DNA of 64,000 nt, from contig CABVDJ010000002.1 in assembly GCA_902497025.1 (NCBI GenBank), forward strand, positions 62,001 to 126,000. The letters run 5' to 3'. Below, piece by piece: positions 41,299 to 50,016 of the stretch. Source of the DNA: an uncultured Collinsella sp. GTDB lineage: Bacteria > Actinomycetota > Coriobacteriia > Coriobacteriales > Coriobacteriaceae. The first letter of the stretch is position 1, and each line of letters opens with the position of its first letter. The position numbers were made by a program, and so were the translations under genes. The notes under the pieces were generated by a model. It saw nothing but the letters and a program-made list of their open reading frames with translations. It was not told where the DNA came from and made no database searches.

Positions 41299-41995
41299 CG
41301 AAAACAAGGGCATTCACCCCACGGGGGTATCGTCGCGCGTGTGGATTGTGCTGGTCGCTCTGTGCGTCGCCAATGTCGTAGCGCACCTCATGGTGATGCC
41401 GAGCTTGCCTGCGCAGATTCCCACGCACTGGGGCGCGAACGGCGCCGTCGACGGTTGGGGTCCTAGCTGGATGGCCTCCGCGCTCGGCGTGCTGCCTCTG
41501 GCGCTTCTCGCAATGTTCTGCGTGGTGCCGCGCATCGACCCCAAAGGTGAGGCATATCGAACCTCGGGCAAGTTCTATCAGGGCTTCGTAATCGCCTTCA
41601 CCTTGTTCATGTGCGCCATAAGCTGGCTGGGAGAGCTTACGGTCTGGGGCGTGGTGCCGGCGGTCGGTTCGGTTAACGTGCTGATTTCCGGTGTTGTCGG
41701 TTTGCTGTTCATCGGCGTAGGCAACTACTTGCCGCGTGTGAAGCAGAACTATACGCTCGGTATCAAGACACCTTGGGCGCTTGCCGATCCCGAGAACTGG
41801 CGCCGTACGCAGCGTTTTGGCGGCGCCTGCTTTATGGTGCTGGGTATTGGCCTGATTGTGATGGGCGTGGCAGGCAGCGTGCTTTCGAGTGAAGTCGTCG
41901 CCGCGGTGATTGCGGTTCTGGCGTTTGGTTCGGTTGGAGCCGTCTACGTCTACTCGTATCTGTTGTGGCGCAAATCGCAGCGAGCCGCTCGTTAA
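41291..41995 (+). CDS. SdpI-family / DUF1648 membrane protein
   Basis: A 234-residue protein with six predicted membrane segments. LPAQIPTHWGANGAVDGWGP is the DUF1648 signature, and FIGVGNYLPRVKQNYTLGIKTPWALADPENWRRTQRFGG is the SdpI signature. In Bacillus SdpI gives immunity to the SdpC toxin and sequesters SdpR at the membrane. No SdpC-like toxin gene is nearby, so this is probably an orphan immunity or signalling protein. Confidence 0.88.
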   Translation: MNNENKGIHPTGVSSRVWIVLVALCVANVVAHLMVMPSLPAQIPTHWGANGAVDGWGPSWMASALGVLPLALLAMFCVVPRIDPKGEAYRTSGKFYQGFVIAFTLFMCAISWLGELTVWGVVPAVGSVNVLISGVVGLLFIGVGNYLPRVKQNYTLGIKTPWALADPENWRRTQRFGGACFMVLGIGLIVMGVAGSVLSSEVVAAVIAVLAFGSVGAVYVYSYLLWRKSQRAAR

Positions 41996-42179
41996 GGTTG
42001 CGGAAAACTAGCGTACGCAGTTCATAGTATGTTCCGGGGGACTTTTCCCAGGTAGTATTAGGGGGTGTGGGCAACCATGCCCCTTTTTCGTTACGTTTCA
42101 GAGCTGGTTTTCTCATTTCGTTTCCACTAAAGCGAATCAAGAATAGGGAAACAGCAGGTAGAAAGGATAGAACAGACAT

Positions 42180-43859
42180 ATGGCGGAGTTTATCTACCAG
42201 ATGTATCAGGCTCGCAAGGCCCATGGCGACAAGGTGATCCTTGACGACGTGACCCTGAGCTTCTACCCCGGTGCCAAGATCGGCGTCGTGGGTCCCAACG
42301 GCATGGGCAAGTCGACCCTGCTCAAGATCATGGCCGGCATCGAGGAGGTCTCCAACGGCGATGCCAGGCTCACCCCCGGCTACACCGTGGGCATCCTGCA
42401 GCAGGAGCCGCCGCTCGACGATGACAAGACCGTCATCGAGAACGTGCGCATGGCGTTTGGCGATATGATCGCCAAGGTCGATCGCTTCAACAAGATCGGC
42501 GAGGAGATGTGCGACCCGGATTGCGACATGGATGCCCTCATGGCCGAGATGGGCAAGCTCCAGGACGAGATCGATGCCGCCGATGGCTGGGATATCGATT
42601 CCAAGCTCGGCCAGGCCATGGACGCCCTGCAGCTGCCCGATTCCGACATGCCGGTCAACGTGCTTTCCGGCGGCGAGCGCCGTCGCGTGGCCCTGTGCAA
42701 GCTGCTGCTCGAGTCTCCCGACCTGCTGCTGCTCGACGAGCCCACGAACCACCTGGACGCCGAGTCGATCCTGTGGCTCGAGCACTTCCTGCACAACTAC
42801 CAGGGCGCGGTGCTTGCCGTCACGCACGATCGCTACTTCCTGGATAACGTTGCCGAGTGGATCTGCGAGGTCGACCGCGGTCACCTTTATCCCTACAAGG
42901 GCAACTACTCCACGTATCTGGAGACCAAGGCCGCGCGTATCGAGGCACAGGGCAATCGTGACGCCAAGCTCGCCAAGCGCATGGAGGCCGAGCTCGAGTG
43001 GGTGCGCAGCTCGCCCAAGGCTCGCCAGGCAAAGAACAAGGCCCGTCTGGCTCGCTATGAGGAGATGGAGGCCGAGGCACGCGCAAGCCAGAAGCTCGAC
43101 TGGACCGATATCCGCATTCCCGTCGGGCCGCGTCTGGGCAACAAGGTTCTCGAGGCCCATCATCTGCACAAGGAGTTCGATGACCGCGTGCTCATCGATG
43201 ACCTTTCGTTCACCCTGCCGCGCAACGGCATCGTGGGCGTCATCGGCCCCAACGGTGTCGGTAAGACCACGCTGTTCAAGACGATTGTGGGTCTGGAGCC
43301 GCTGACTTCGGGCGAGCTCGAGGTGGGCGAGACCGTCAAGATTTCTTACGTCGACCAGAACCGTTCCGGCATCGATCCCGATAAGAACCTGTGGGAGGTC
43401 GTCTCGGACGGCCTGGACCACATGATGGTCGGCGAGACCGAGGTTCCGAGCCGCGCTTATGTGGCGAGCTTTGGCTTTAAGGGCCAGGACCAGCAGAAGC
43501 GCGCTGGCGTGCTCTCCGGCGGCGAGCGCAACCGTCTGAACTTGGCGCTTACGCTCAAGCAGGGCGGCAACCTGCTGCTTCTCGACGAGCCCACGAACGA
43601 CCTCGACGTCGAGACGCTGTCCTCGCTCGAAGCGGCGCTGCTCGAGTTCCCGGGCTGTTCGGTGGTCATTAGCCACGATCGTATGTTCCTGGACCGCGTC
43701 GCCACGCACATTCTGGCGTGGGAGGGCACCGACGAGAATCCGGGCAACTGGTATTGGTTTGAGGGCAACTTCGAGGCCTATCAGGCCAACCGCATCGAGC
43801 GCCTTGGCGAGGACGCAGCCCAGCCGCATCGTATTCACCGCAAGCTGACGCGCGACTAG
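42180..43859 (+). CDS. ettA: ABC-F translational throttle protein EttA
   Basis: A 559-residue soluble protein with two ABC domains. Walker A motifs are GPNGMGKST and GPNGVGKTT, signatures are LSGGERRRVALCKLLL and LSGGERNRLNLALTL, and Walker B motifs are LLLLDEPTNHLD and LLLLDEPTNDLD. The linker between the domains is long and charged, with the arm typical of EttA. It binds the ribosomal E site and couples initiation to ATP/ADP ratio. Size and domain ends (IHRKLTRD) match the family. Confidence 0.93.
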   Translation: MAEFIYQMYQARKAHGDKVILDDVTLSFYPGAKIGVVGPNGMGKSTLLKIMAGIEEVSNGDARLTPGYTVGILQQEPPLDDDKTVIENVRMAFGDMIAKVDRFNKIGEEMCDPDCDMDALMAEMGKLQDEIDAADGWDIDSKLGQAMDALQLPDSDMPVNVLSGGERRRVALCKLLLESPDLLLLDEPTNHLDAESILWLEHFLHNYQGAVLAVTHDRYFLDNVAEWICEVDRGHLYPYKGNYSTYLETKAARIEAQGNRDAKLAKRMEAELEWVRSSPKARQAKNKARLARYEEMEAEARASQKLDWTDIRIPVGPRLGNKVLEAHHLHKEFDDRVLIDDLSFTLPRNGIVGVIGPNGVGKTTLFKTIVGLEPLTSGELEVGETVKISYVDQNRSGIDPDKNLWEVVSDGLDHMMVGETEVPSRAYVASFGFKGQDQQKRAGVLSGGERNRLNLALTLKQGGNLLLLDEPTNDLDVETLSSLEAALLEFPGCSVVISHDRMFLDRVATHILAWEGTDENPGNWYWFEGNFEAYQANRIERLGEDAAQPHRIHRKLTRD

Positions 43860-43867
43860 TAGCAAGT

Positions 43868-43897
43868 AGAAAGGCCGCCACCAAGGGCGGCCTTTCT
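43868..43897 (+). terminator. terminator after ettA
   Basis: AGAAAGGCCGCC pairs with GGGCGGCCTTTCT around a 5-nt loop. Confidence 0.85.
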
Positions 43898-44072
43898 TGT
43901 AGCAATTGCACTGCAGCTATGCCCTGGCTGCTGGTTTGATTCATAATCAAAGTCATCTCTTTGGGATTAAATCCCGTTTTTGCTATGAGTGATTTTCTAA
44001 TTCCGTTTAAAACGTAAAGACGCATTGGGTTGCAAGGACATAAGCAAATCGAATTGAAATATAACCAGTGCT

Positions 44073-44098
44073 GTAACGTTACAAAAAAGATTATAGAA
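44073..44098 (+). promoter_or_regulatory. palindrome and -10-like element before the Tat-exported protein
   Basis: GTAACGTTAC (44073-44082) is a perfect palindrome, 10 bp upstream of a -10-like TATAGA at about 44093. AT-rich context. Confidence 0.4.
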
Positions 44099-44139
44099 TA
44101 GGAGTACCTTATAAGTCGCTTCTCTAGAAAGAAGAACAT

Positions 44140-45267
44140 ATGCTTTCGCGTCGTCGTTTTCTGCAACTTGTCGCGTCTTCAATTGTCGCCTTAGCCGCAC
44201 GTCCGAAAGAGGTTTTTGCTTCGACGGGCAATATTGATGGTGAGCAGATACAATTTACTTCTGAAATTGCGCAAGAGCTTGCCGATAAATATATAAAGGG
44301 ACTCCTCGGCTATTCGTATACGCCTTCTGACCCTATTCCTTTTGTAGATGTTGATGGGTCCCCGCTTGGTTACATTGTTCCGGTTGTGACATCCAATAGA
44401 GCCGCGGGCTATTTGGTTTTAGATGCTTCAGATGATGAAATACTTACGGGATATCGTTTTGGAGACGGCTTAGTCAGCCCTATGGATCGGGGAGGAGATC
44501 TTGGTGTCGAGTCTTATTCGTTCAATAACCCAGTCGTAATGATCAATCCATTCGAATTCGGCGTGCAATCTTTGGACGGTTCAATAACAACAAATTGCGG
44601 AAGAACAATCCCGGCTGTTTCCATAGAAGGACGGCCTGTCGTTTTATCGAATAAACCTTCAAGCTGGAACGATGTTGTAATTTACGCAACTCAAATGCAG
44701 GATTACACAGTATCTGGATTTCGTTCCATTTCTCAGTTTATGTCATATGATGAAAGCGAGATTAAGAGGCTTACCGCCCACTATGCTTGTATGGTGACAG
44801 CTTTTTCGAACGTTGCGGAACTGTATGGCATTGCCAATTTATATAGCGACCCTTCGCAATATATGCAGATATGGAATTACACCAATACCCATGCTCTTTC
44901 CGATGAAGAACAGACTGTTCCCGGCGTTGTTTTGGGTGGAACGCCGATATCAACCTGTGCAACGGGGTTTACAAATTACTGCGCAAGCAGAGGAAGTACT
45001 CTTATCGCCCGCACTGTCTCCTCTCCGGCTGTCGCGAGCATTCAAAATGAGATTAACTCTAATAGACCGAATGTTTTACATGCGAGTTTGTACAACGGAT
45101 CAGCCCATTCTGTAACAGCGGAGGCTTACGCCACACTTACTGGTAAGAAAACTGGAGAGACAAGGCAGATGATTGGCATAGCGGACGGCTGGAATTCATC
45201 TTTATCCTTCCTGAAGTATGATCAGAGCTATTATGCGTGGACTTATGGAACGACTTTTTCGAAGTAG
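44140..45267 (+). CDS. Tat-exported cysteine-peptidase-like protein
   Basis: A 375-residue protein. SRRRFLQLVASSIVALAA (residues 3-20) is a twin-arginine signal. AAGYLVLDASDDEILTGYRFGDG (88-110) resembles the propeptide strand of streptopain/staphopain-like proteases. Cys217 (YACMVTAFSN) and His323 (GSAHSVTAEAYA) are placed as nucleophile and base of a papain-like fold, with Asp349/Asn352 in IADGWNSS as third residue. AT-rich DNA unlike its neighbours points to acquisition. It overlaps the downstream lipoprotein gene. Peptidase function is inferred from these motifs. Confidence 0.65.
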   Translation: MLSRRRFLQLVASSIVALAARPKEVFASTGNIDGEQIQFTSEIAQELADKYIKGLLGYSYTPSDPIPFVDVDGSPLGYIVPVVTSNRAAGYLVLDASDDEILTGYRFGDGLVSPMDRGGDLGVESYSFNNPVVMINPFEFGVQSLDGSITTNCGRTIPAVSIEGRPVVLSNKPSSWNDVVIYATQMQDYTVSGFRSISQFMSYDESEIKRLTAHYACMVTAFSNVAELYGIANLYSDPSQYMQIWNYTNTHALSDEEQTVPGVVLGGTPISTCATGFTNYCASRGSTLIARTVSSPAVASIQNEINSNRPNVLHASLYNGSAHSVTAEAYATLTGKKTGETRQMIGIADGWNSSLSFLKYDQSYYAWTYGTTFSK

Positions 45268-45637
45268 GGCGATTCGTCTAGCTCTGTCTTTGGTGCTGAT
45301 GGCTTCATTGGTGGGCTGTTCAACAAAGGAAGAGATATCGCGCGGAGGTTCCGGAGAAGTGACTGCGACAGACTCAGGTTCATTAGAAATAGCTGGCGGG
45401 CATGCCGATGTGATGTTACAAGGAAAAGGCGTGCTTAGGTCGATTGATGCTGAAGACGCTGTCTGCTCAATAGAGGATTTGAAGACAGGTGAAACTGCAT
45501 CGTACCGAGTTTCAGATAATGCTGCGAATATGATTGAGTCGATACCGACTGGAGCGCAGGTTTCTTTTAGATACTTTGCTCCGCAACTTGAGGATGAGCT
45601 TGCTTCTCTGGTGTCTATATGCACCGATGACAACTAA
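45245..45637 (+). CDS. small lipoprotein, unknown function
   Basis: 130 residues from ATG 45245 (ATG 45218 is an alternative). The signal peptide ends in the lipobox SLVGC (Cys24). The mature part is a small beta-rich domain (GGHADVMLQGKGVLRSIDAEDAVCSIEDLKTGETASYRVSD) that looks like a YobA/DUF3221-type fold. It overlaps the Tat-exported protein gene by 23 bp, so they may act together, for example as protease and partner. The family link is uncertain. Confidence 0.65.
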   Translation: MERLFRSRAIRLALSLVLMASLVGCSTKEEISRGGSGEVTATDSGSLEIAGGHADVMLQGKGVLRSIDAEDAVCSIEDLKTGETASYRVSDNAANMIESIPTGAQVSFRYFAPQLEDELASLVSICTDDN

Positions 45638-45653
45638 AAAGGCCTGAATTCAA

Positions 45654-45695
45654 ACGGCCTCGGATGGTCAATTGGCTATCCGAGGCCGTTTTTTA
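45654..45695. terminator. bidirectional terminator
   Basis: A 12-bp perfect stem (ACGGCCTCGGAT and complement), loop GGTCAATTGGCT, then TTTTTT. It serves the lipoprotein gene and the convergent minus-strand gene. Confidence 0.85.
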
Positions 45696-46985
45696 CTCGA
45701 CCGGGGCTTCGACCTTGTCGATGGCCCAGGCGGCTCCGAGACCGCCGGTGGTGTTGCGGCGGATGCGCACGGTAACCTCGCGGCGCTCGCCGGCCTGCGT
45801 GTAGCACAGGGGGAAGTTTGCGCGGTTTCGCGCGGCCTCGATGGTACCGCGCTCGCGGGCGATCCAGTAGTACTCGCCGACAATGCCGAGCGTGTCGGCG
45901 CCGTAGGGGAGATAGGTCGACAACTGGTGCAGAAGCGGGCCGGGGCAGAAGACCTCGGTTGCGAAATCGACGGGGAAGTCCTCAGGGATGGCGGGCGCTG
46001 CGGGTGCGGGGGTTGGGGCCGCTGCGGGTACCGAAGCCGGTGCCGGTGCGGGAACTTGGTCGCAAGTAGAGGTGGGCACGGATTCGATGACGGGTGCGGG
46101 CTCAGGCACCGGTTCCGGCTTAACTGCGGAATCTGCGGGCTTCACGGTGACGGGCGCGTCTACAGCTGCAGTTTCAAACTCAACCTGCATCGCGCTCTCA
46201 TTCTCGACGCTCGACTTTGCTTCGATGGGCGTGGATGCCATAGTGGTGATGCCAGCGTTGGCGTTCTCGGGGTCATAGACGACCGTGAGCGAGATGGCGG
46301 GCTGCGGCGTCTCGGGCTTCGGCGTCGACTCGGTAGCGTCTTGATCGGCGGGCTGATCGTCCTCGGCCTCGTCGCTAAAGACATCACTGTTTTGGAACGA
46401 AGGCGTCTCGGGTTGGTCGGCGGTTTTTTCGGTTGTCGACTTGGGAGCTTCGTTGAGCTCCGCAGTGGCTTCCTGCTCGGATATGACTTCGGGATCAGTC
46501 GTGGCAGCGATTTCGGTTTCGGCTTCTGCCGTTACCTCAATAGCGACTTCGATTTCTGTCTCGGGCTCGGGCTCCGGCACGACTTCGGCCACGGGCTCGG
46601 GATGCTTAACGTGCTTGGGACGCACGGCCTTGAGGTCCTTCTCGCCGCGTTTTTTCTTTTTGTAGGACTGCTTGGCTCCCTTGGCAGCCTTGGGCTTGTC
46701 CTCGCCCTTGGCAAGGGCGGCATCCCAGGCCTCGTTGGCGATGACCGTGGCATACAGGCGACCGCCCTTAAAGACGGTCAGCTTAATGCAGTCGTCGAGC
46801 TCCTCGAGCAGCTCGCGCGTGGACTCGAAGCCCAGGTCATAAGCGGCCATGTCACCAGCGGCGAGTGCCTCCTCGACCTGCGTCATAAACGTTTGCTTGC
46901 CGCATCCAATCGCATCGCGCAGCAGGCGATACAGATAGATGTGGTTGCCCAGCGAAAGCATGGGCGTAACTATTGTCTTGCTCAT
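45693..46985 (-). CDS. low-complexity Ala/Pro/Glu-rich protein with conserved ends
   Basis: A 430-residue protein from ATG 46985 (GAGGAG upstream). Residues 1-85 form a compact domain (YLYRLLRDAIGCGKQTFMTQVEEALAAGDMAAYDLGFESTRELLEEL, then VFKGGRLYATV) that recalls an OST-HTH/LOTUS-like winged helix. Residues 90-330 are disordered, Lys-rich and then Glu/Pro/Ala-rich. Residues 335-430 form a second domain (YLPYGADTLGIVGEYYWIARERGTIEAARNRANFPLCYTQ). Cytoplasmic, since no signal or membrane segment is seen. Function unknown; RNA binding is a guess. Confidence 0.65.
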   Translation of the reverse strand: MSKTIVTPMLSLGNHIYLYRLLRDAIGCGKQTFMTQVEEALAAGDMAAYDLGFESTRELLEELDDCIKLTVFKGGRLYATVIANEAWDAALAKGEDKPKAAKGAKQSYKKKKRGEKDLKAVRPKHVKHPEPVAEVVPEPEPETEIEVAIEVTAEAETEIAATTDPEVISEQEATAELNEAPKSTTEKTADQPETPSFQNSDVFSDEAEDDQPADQDATESTPKPETPQPAISLTVVYDPENANAGITTMASTPIEAKSSVENESAMQVEFETAAVDAPVTVKPADSAVKPEPVPEPAPVIESVPTSTCDQVPAPAPASVPAAAPTPAPAAPAIPEDFPVDFATEVFCPGPLLHQLSTYLPYGADTLGIVGEYYWIARERGTIEAARNRANFPLCYTQAGERREVTVRIRRNTTGGLGAAWAIDKVEAPVE

Positions 46986-47056
46986 GGCAAATCTCCTCTT
47001 TACACACCAAAGCATCTTACCATCGCGCGGGGCTTGCCATCTCGTCGCCCAAGGCA

Positions 47057-47090
47057 AACGGGCGCGAACCGCTATCGATTCGCGCCCGTT
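47057..47090 (-). terminator. hairpin terminator after the membrane/Ser-Thr-rich gene
   Basis: A 12-bp stem (AACGGGCGCGAA with TTCGCGCCCGTT) and a 10-nt loop; on the minus strand it ends in GTTT. Confidence 0.65.
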
Positions 47091-47120
47091 GTACAGGTTG
47101 CCTATCTGGGGATGCAGCGC

Positions 47121-48071
47121 CTAGTTGTCCGATGTCGTGCCTTGGCTTGAACTGTCAGATGCCGTGCCCGATGTGGTGCCACTCGAATTGCTGTTGTTGC
47201 TGTCTGCTGTACCCGTTCCCGACGTGGTGTCGCTCGTCTGGCCTCCCGTGTTCGGCTGCGAACCGTCAGTCGTTTGGCTTGAGTCGGTCGTGCCGGATTG
47301 CGCGCCGCTGTTGTTCACAGAAGAATCGGCGCCCTGCGATTGGTTTTGGGTATTCGAGGACGAATCGGTAGAGGTGGAACTGTCTTGCGTGCCGTCCGTC
47401 TGTGCCTGCTGGTCTTGCGACTGGGTGTTGCCATTTGCATCGCTTTCCGTCGTGCGCGACGAAAGGATTGGCTCGGGGCGCTCGCCCAGACCCTCACCGG
47501 CGGTGGTGATAAGGATGGCGCCGGCGCAGGCGATGACCGCGACGATGGCGATGGCGATCGAGAAGACGATGACCTTCTTTTGCGTCTGACTGCGCTCTGC
47601 CGCCGCCTTGGCGCGCAGGCTGTCGGGAGCAACGCGCGCCGTGGTCGCGCGCCCCGCAATCTGGCGCATCTCCTGCGTAGTCGCGGCGCCGCCCAGGTGC
47701 TCCTCGGCATTAAACTCAACGGGCTCGTAGGCGCCGGCGGGGTAGTCGACGGCGGCGTGCGTACCTTTGATGGCTTCGGCGCTGGCAGAGATAAAGTGGC
47801 GGTAGACCTGCGATGACACAACGGTGATGACCGAGCTCACGGCGGCGCCAATTACTGAGCCAGCGATACCAATCTTGGAGGCAAGTGCGACGCTCGTGGC
47901 GGCAGCTGCGGCGCCGGCGATGATCTGGGGAATGGAAATGTCGTCAAACAGGCCCTTTTTGGGCGCGATGGCCATGGTCTGTCCGATGGAATGGTTCTCG
48001 TGCACGCCGTTGTTGAGCGCGGCCGGTGTCATGACGCGCGTGCGCGGCGCGTCGGTGTACTTGGTTGTCAT
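47121..48071 (-). CDS. membrane protein with Ser/Thr/Gln-rich extracellular tail
   Basis: A 316-residue protein from ATG 48071 (GGGAGG upstream). Two hydrophobic hairpins at about 47-85 (IPQIIAGAAAAATSVALASKIGIAGSVIGAAVSSVITVVSSQ) and one helix at about 165-190 (VIVFSIAIAIVAVIACAGAILI) anchor it. The last 110 residues are a low-complexity Ser/Thr/Gln/Asp/Asn tail that would lie outside the cell. No enzymatic motif. A cell-envelope role is inferred. Confidence 0.65.
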   Translation of the reverse strand: MTTKYTDAPRTRVMTPAALNNGVHENHSIGQTMAIAPKKGLFDDISIPQIIAGAAAAATSVALASKIGIAGSVIGAAVSSVITVVSSQVYRHFISASAEAIKGTHAAVDYPAGAYEPVEFNAEEHLGGAATTQEMRQIAGRATTARVAPDSLRAKAAAERSQTQKKVIVFSIAIAIVAVIACAGAILITTAGEGLGERPEPILSSRTTESDANGNTQSQDQQAQTDGTQDSSTSTDSSSNTQNQSQGADSSVNNSGAQSGTTDSSQTTDGSQPNTGGQTSDTTSGTGTADSNNSNSSGTTSGTASDSSSQGTTSDN

Positions 48072-48246
48072 ACGGGGTCCTCCCGGTGTAAATCTGCTTC
48101 GTTTCATGTAGCCATCAGGGTACCCACCAGATGTGAATCGTACGTGACATTTAACAGATACCATCAACTCATCAAGGGGGGCTTGCTGTCTTTGGTGCAA
48201 TAGCTTGATGCTAAACTGGATTTACGATTGTGAGGTGGTTTACGTG

Positions 48247-48486
48247 ATGTACCCGTATATGACATTCGAAGACGGTACCGAGGTCGTTCATTCTGACCTG
48301 ATAGCAGATGGGGATATCGAAAAGGTTATCGTGCATTTTGAACGACCGACGGCAGAGGGCTTCGACTCCGCTCGTTGTGAGTTGCCTTCCTGTTCGTGGA
48401 CTGACTGGGAAGGGCATTTTACTCAAAGTGAAAAACGAGCTTTCGAAGAGTGTTTGAGCAAATCATTTAGATTAGTTCGAGTTTAG
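48247..48486 (+). CDS. small hypothetical protein, 79 residues
   Basis: ATG 48247 is chosen with GAGGTGG about 10 bases upstream; ATG 48208 is an in-frame alternative. MYPYMTFEDGTEVVHSDLI and KVIVHFERPTAEGFDSARCELPSCSWTDWEGHFTQSEK look like a small globular conserved protein, not a random frame. No named family. It lies just before the AT-rich RiPP-like operon but has more chromosome-like codon use. Confidence 0.6.
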   Translation: MYPYMTFEDGTEVVHSDLIADGDIEKVIVHFERPTAEGFDSARCELPSCSWTDWEGHFTQSEKRAFEECLSKSFRLVRV

Positions 48487-48565
48487 TTCGAATATAGAAG
48501 CCGAATGCGATGACCTAAAGCGTATGCATTTTTAGTATTAGATGCGTATGAAATGGAGGATGTGA

Positions 48566-48847
48566 ATGGATGAGCTAATAGACTTTAAAAAACGATTTCT
48601 CAAGAATGGCGAGCTGGTTTCAATTCCAAAAAAGGAAAGCTATAAAAGAATCATGCTGCTATGGGCCGTCTCTTTCTTTGAATTAAATACAAGTTATACG
48701 GAGCTTCAGGTTAATCGTGTGCTGTCACAGCTCTATCCTGATTATGCCGTGTTGAGGCGGTACTTGGTTGATTATGGATTCCTATTAAGGGATGAGCGAG
48801 GCCTGAAATACGAGGTTAATCGTGATGTTCACGGTATTGAGAGCTAG
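48566..48847 (+). CDS. DUF2087 domain protein in the B12-radical SAM operon
   Basis: A 93-residue protein from ATG 48566 with GGAGG upstream. GELVSIPKKESYKRIMLLWAV, YTELQVNRVLSQLYPDYAVLRRYLVDYGFLLRDERG is the DUF2087 pattern, a winged-helix-like fold often attached to regulators. Here it stands alone. It overlaps the MFS gene by 26 bp, so it is part of the operon. It could be a regulator or a RRE-like partner for the peptide. Confidence 0.8.
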   Translation: MDELIDFKKRFLKNGELVSIPKKESYKRIMLLWAVSFFELNTSYTELQVNRVLSQLYPDYAVLRRYLVDYGFLLRDERGLKYEVNRDVHGIES

Positions 48848-50009
48848 CCGTCCGGTTCGGGTCCTATATATTGCTAGAGGGATAAGCGAAATAGGCAATT
48901 GGTGTGCGAATATTGCTTTGCCAATGCTGATTTACGAGGTAACTCACGATGTTTCTGCAACTGCTTTGATGGTCTGCTGCAGATTTGCCCCCTCTCTGTT
49001 TTCAGTTGCGCTCGCGCAGCTGCCTCAGAAGATGGGTATCGGGACACTGCAGGCCATGAGATTGGCAGACTTAATTCGCGCGGGATTATTCGTTTGCTAT
49101 ATTTTTGTTGATAGTAAATGGAGTATGTTTGCTATTACGTGCGCGGTATCGCTTTGCCGAACGGTTGAAATGCCCTGCTTTTACTCGTTGTTAAGAGCCA
49201 ATACGAATAGTATCAATCGCGACGTAATTAATAATTCGTTTGGGTTTCTGCAGAATTTGATGATGGTTCTGGGGCCAGTTGCCGGCGGTTTTGTTGTCGC
49301 TCAATTTGGGGCGGAGGCTGTTCTTGCATTAGACGCGCTTTCTTTTGCCGCGTCGTTCTGGTTGCTGCGAGATGTTCCGTCGATTATCGAGGTTAATGAT
49401 AAAGAGGGGATAAGCAAAAATGAAAAAAACAGGACTGCATTTAGTGATCTTAGCGCGAAGCACTTGGCAATTGGTTTCCTATTAATCGATATTTCTAGTG
49501 GCGTGGCATTCGGCTCTCTGAATTCTCTTTTGCCAGCTATTGCGCAATTGCAATTTGACTCGTCATCGATACAATACGGATTCCTTCAGAGTAGTCTTAC
49601 AATCGGACTGTTGTTCGGAAATACAATATATGGTCGTTTAATTAGTGGTTCCGATTGCATTAAATCATATTGTTTTGTGACGTATCTTGCGCTCGGTGCG
49701 TATCTGGCGTTTGGCTATCGCTATGCGTCTGGAATATCGTTTATTTTCCTTTTTATCGTCGGTGCCGGAAACGCCATTCAAGATGTGCTTCTCATAACAT
49801 CGCTGCAGGATTTGGCGAGAGACGAATCTGAATCGATAAGCCTGTTTTCAATTAGGGAGTCTTTGCAATCGGTTGCTGTTGTTATTTCAACACTCCTCGT
49901 TTCGCTGTTCACGAGCATCGCGATGTTCTCAATTCTCGTTACAGGACTTGGTGTATTTTCAATTATGATGGTAGTTGTGTTTCAATTGAATTATTTGCGA
50001 AAGATGTGA
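48822..50009 (+). CDS. MFS transporter of the B12-radical SAM operon
   Basis: A 395-residue protein from GTG 48822 (ATG 48825 is equally possible). About 12 membrane segments; IARGISEIGNWCANIALPMLIYEVTHDVSATALMVCCRFAPSLF is the MFS_3/enterobactin-exporter-like start, and LQNLMMVLGPVAGGFVVAQFGAEAVLALDALSFAASFWLL follows. This branch exports small molecules and peptides such as siderophores and macrolides. It sits between DUF2087 and the radical SAM gene with 7 bp to the latter. Probable exporter and self-resistance for the product. Confidence 0.85.
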   Translation: MMFTVLRASRPVRVLYIARGISEIGNWCANIALPMLIYEVTHDVSATALMVCCRFAPSLFSVALAQLPQKMGIGTLQAMRLADLIRAGLFVCYIFVDSKWSMFAITCAVSLCRTVEMPCFYSLLRANTNSINRDVINNSFGFLQNLMMVLGPVAGGFVVAQFGAEAVLALDALSFAASFWLLRDVPSIIEVNDKEGISKNEKNRTAFSDLSAKHLAIGFLLIDISSGVAFGSLNSLLPAIAQLQFDSSSIQYGFLQSSLTIGLLFGNTIYGRLISGSDCIKSYCFVTYLALGAYLAFGYRYASGISFIFLFIVGAGNAIQDVLLITSLQDLARDESESISLFSIRESLQSVAVVISTLLVSLFTSIAMFSILVTGLGVFSIMMVVVFQLNYLRKM

Positions 50010-50016
50010 CGTTGAT

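Noticed and set aside
41832..43865. 677-codon minus-strand frame opposite ettA
   Set aside because: Antisense shadow of a high-GC gene; the plus-strand ABC-F motifs are unambiguous.
45672..47150. 492-codon plus-strand Gly/Leu-rich frame
   Set aside because: It mirrors the Ala/Pro/Glu-rich repeats of the minus-strand gene; no ribosome site and simple composition.
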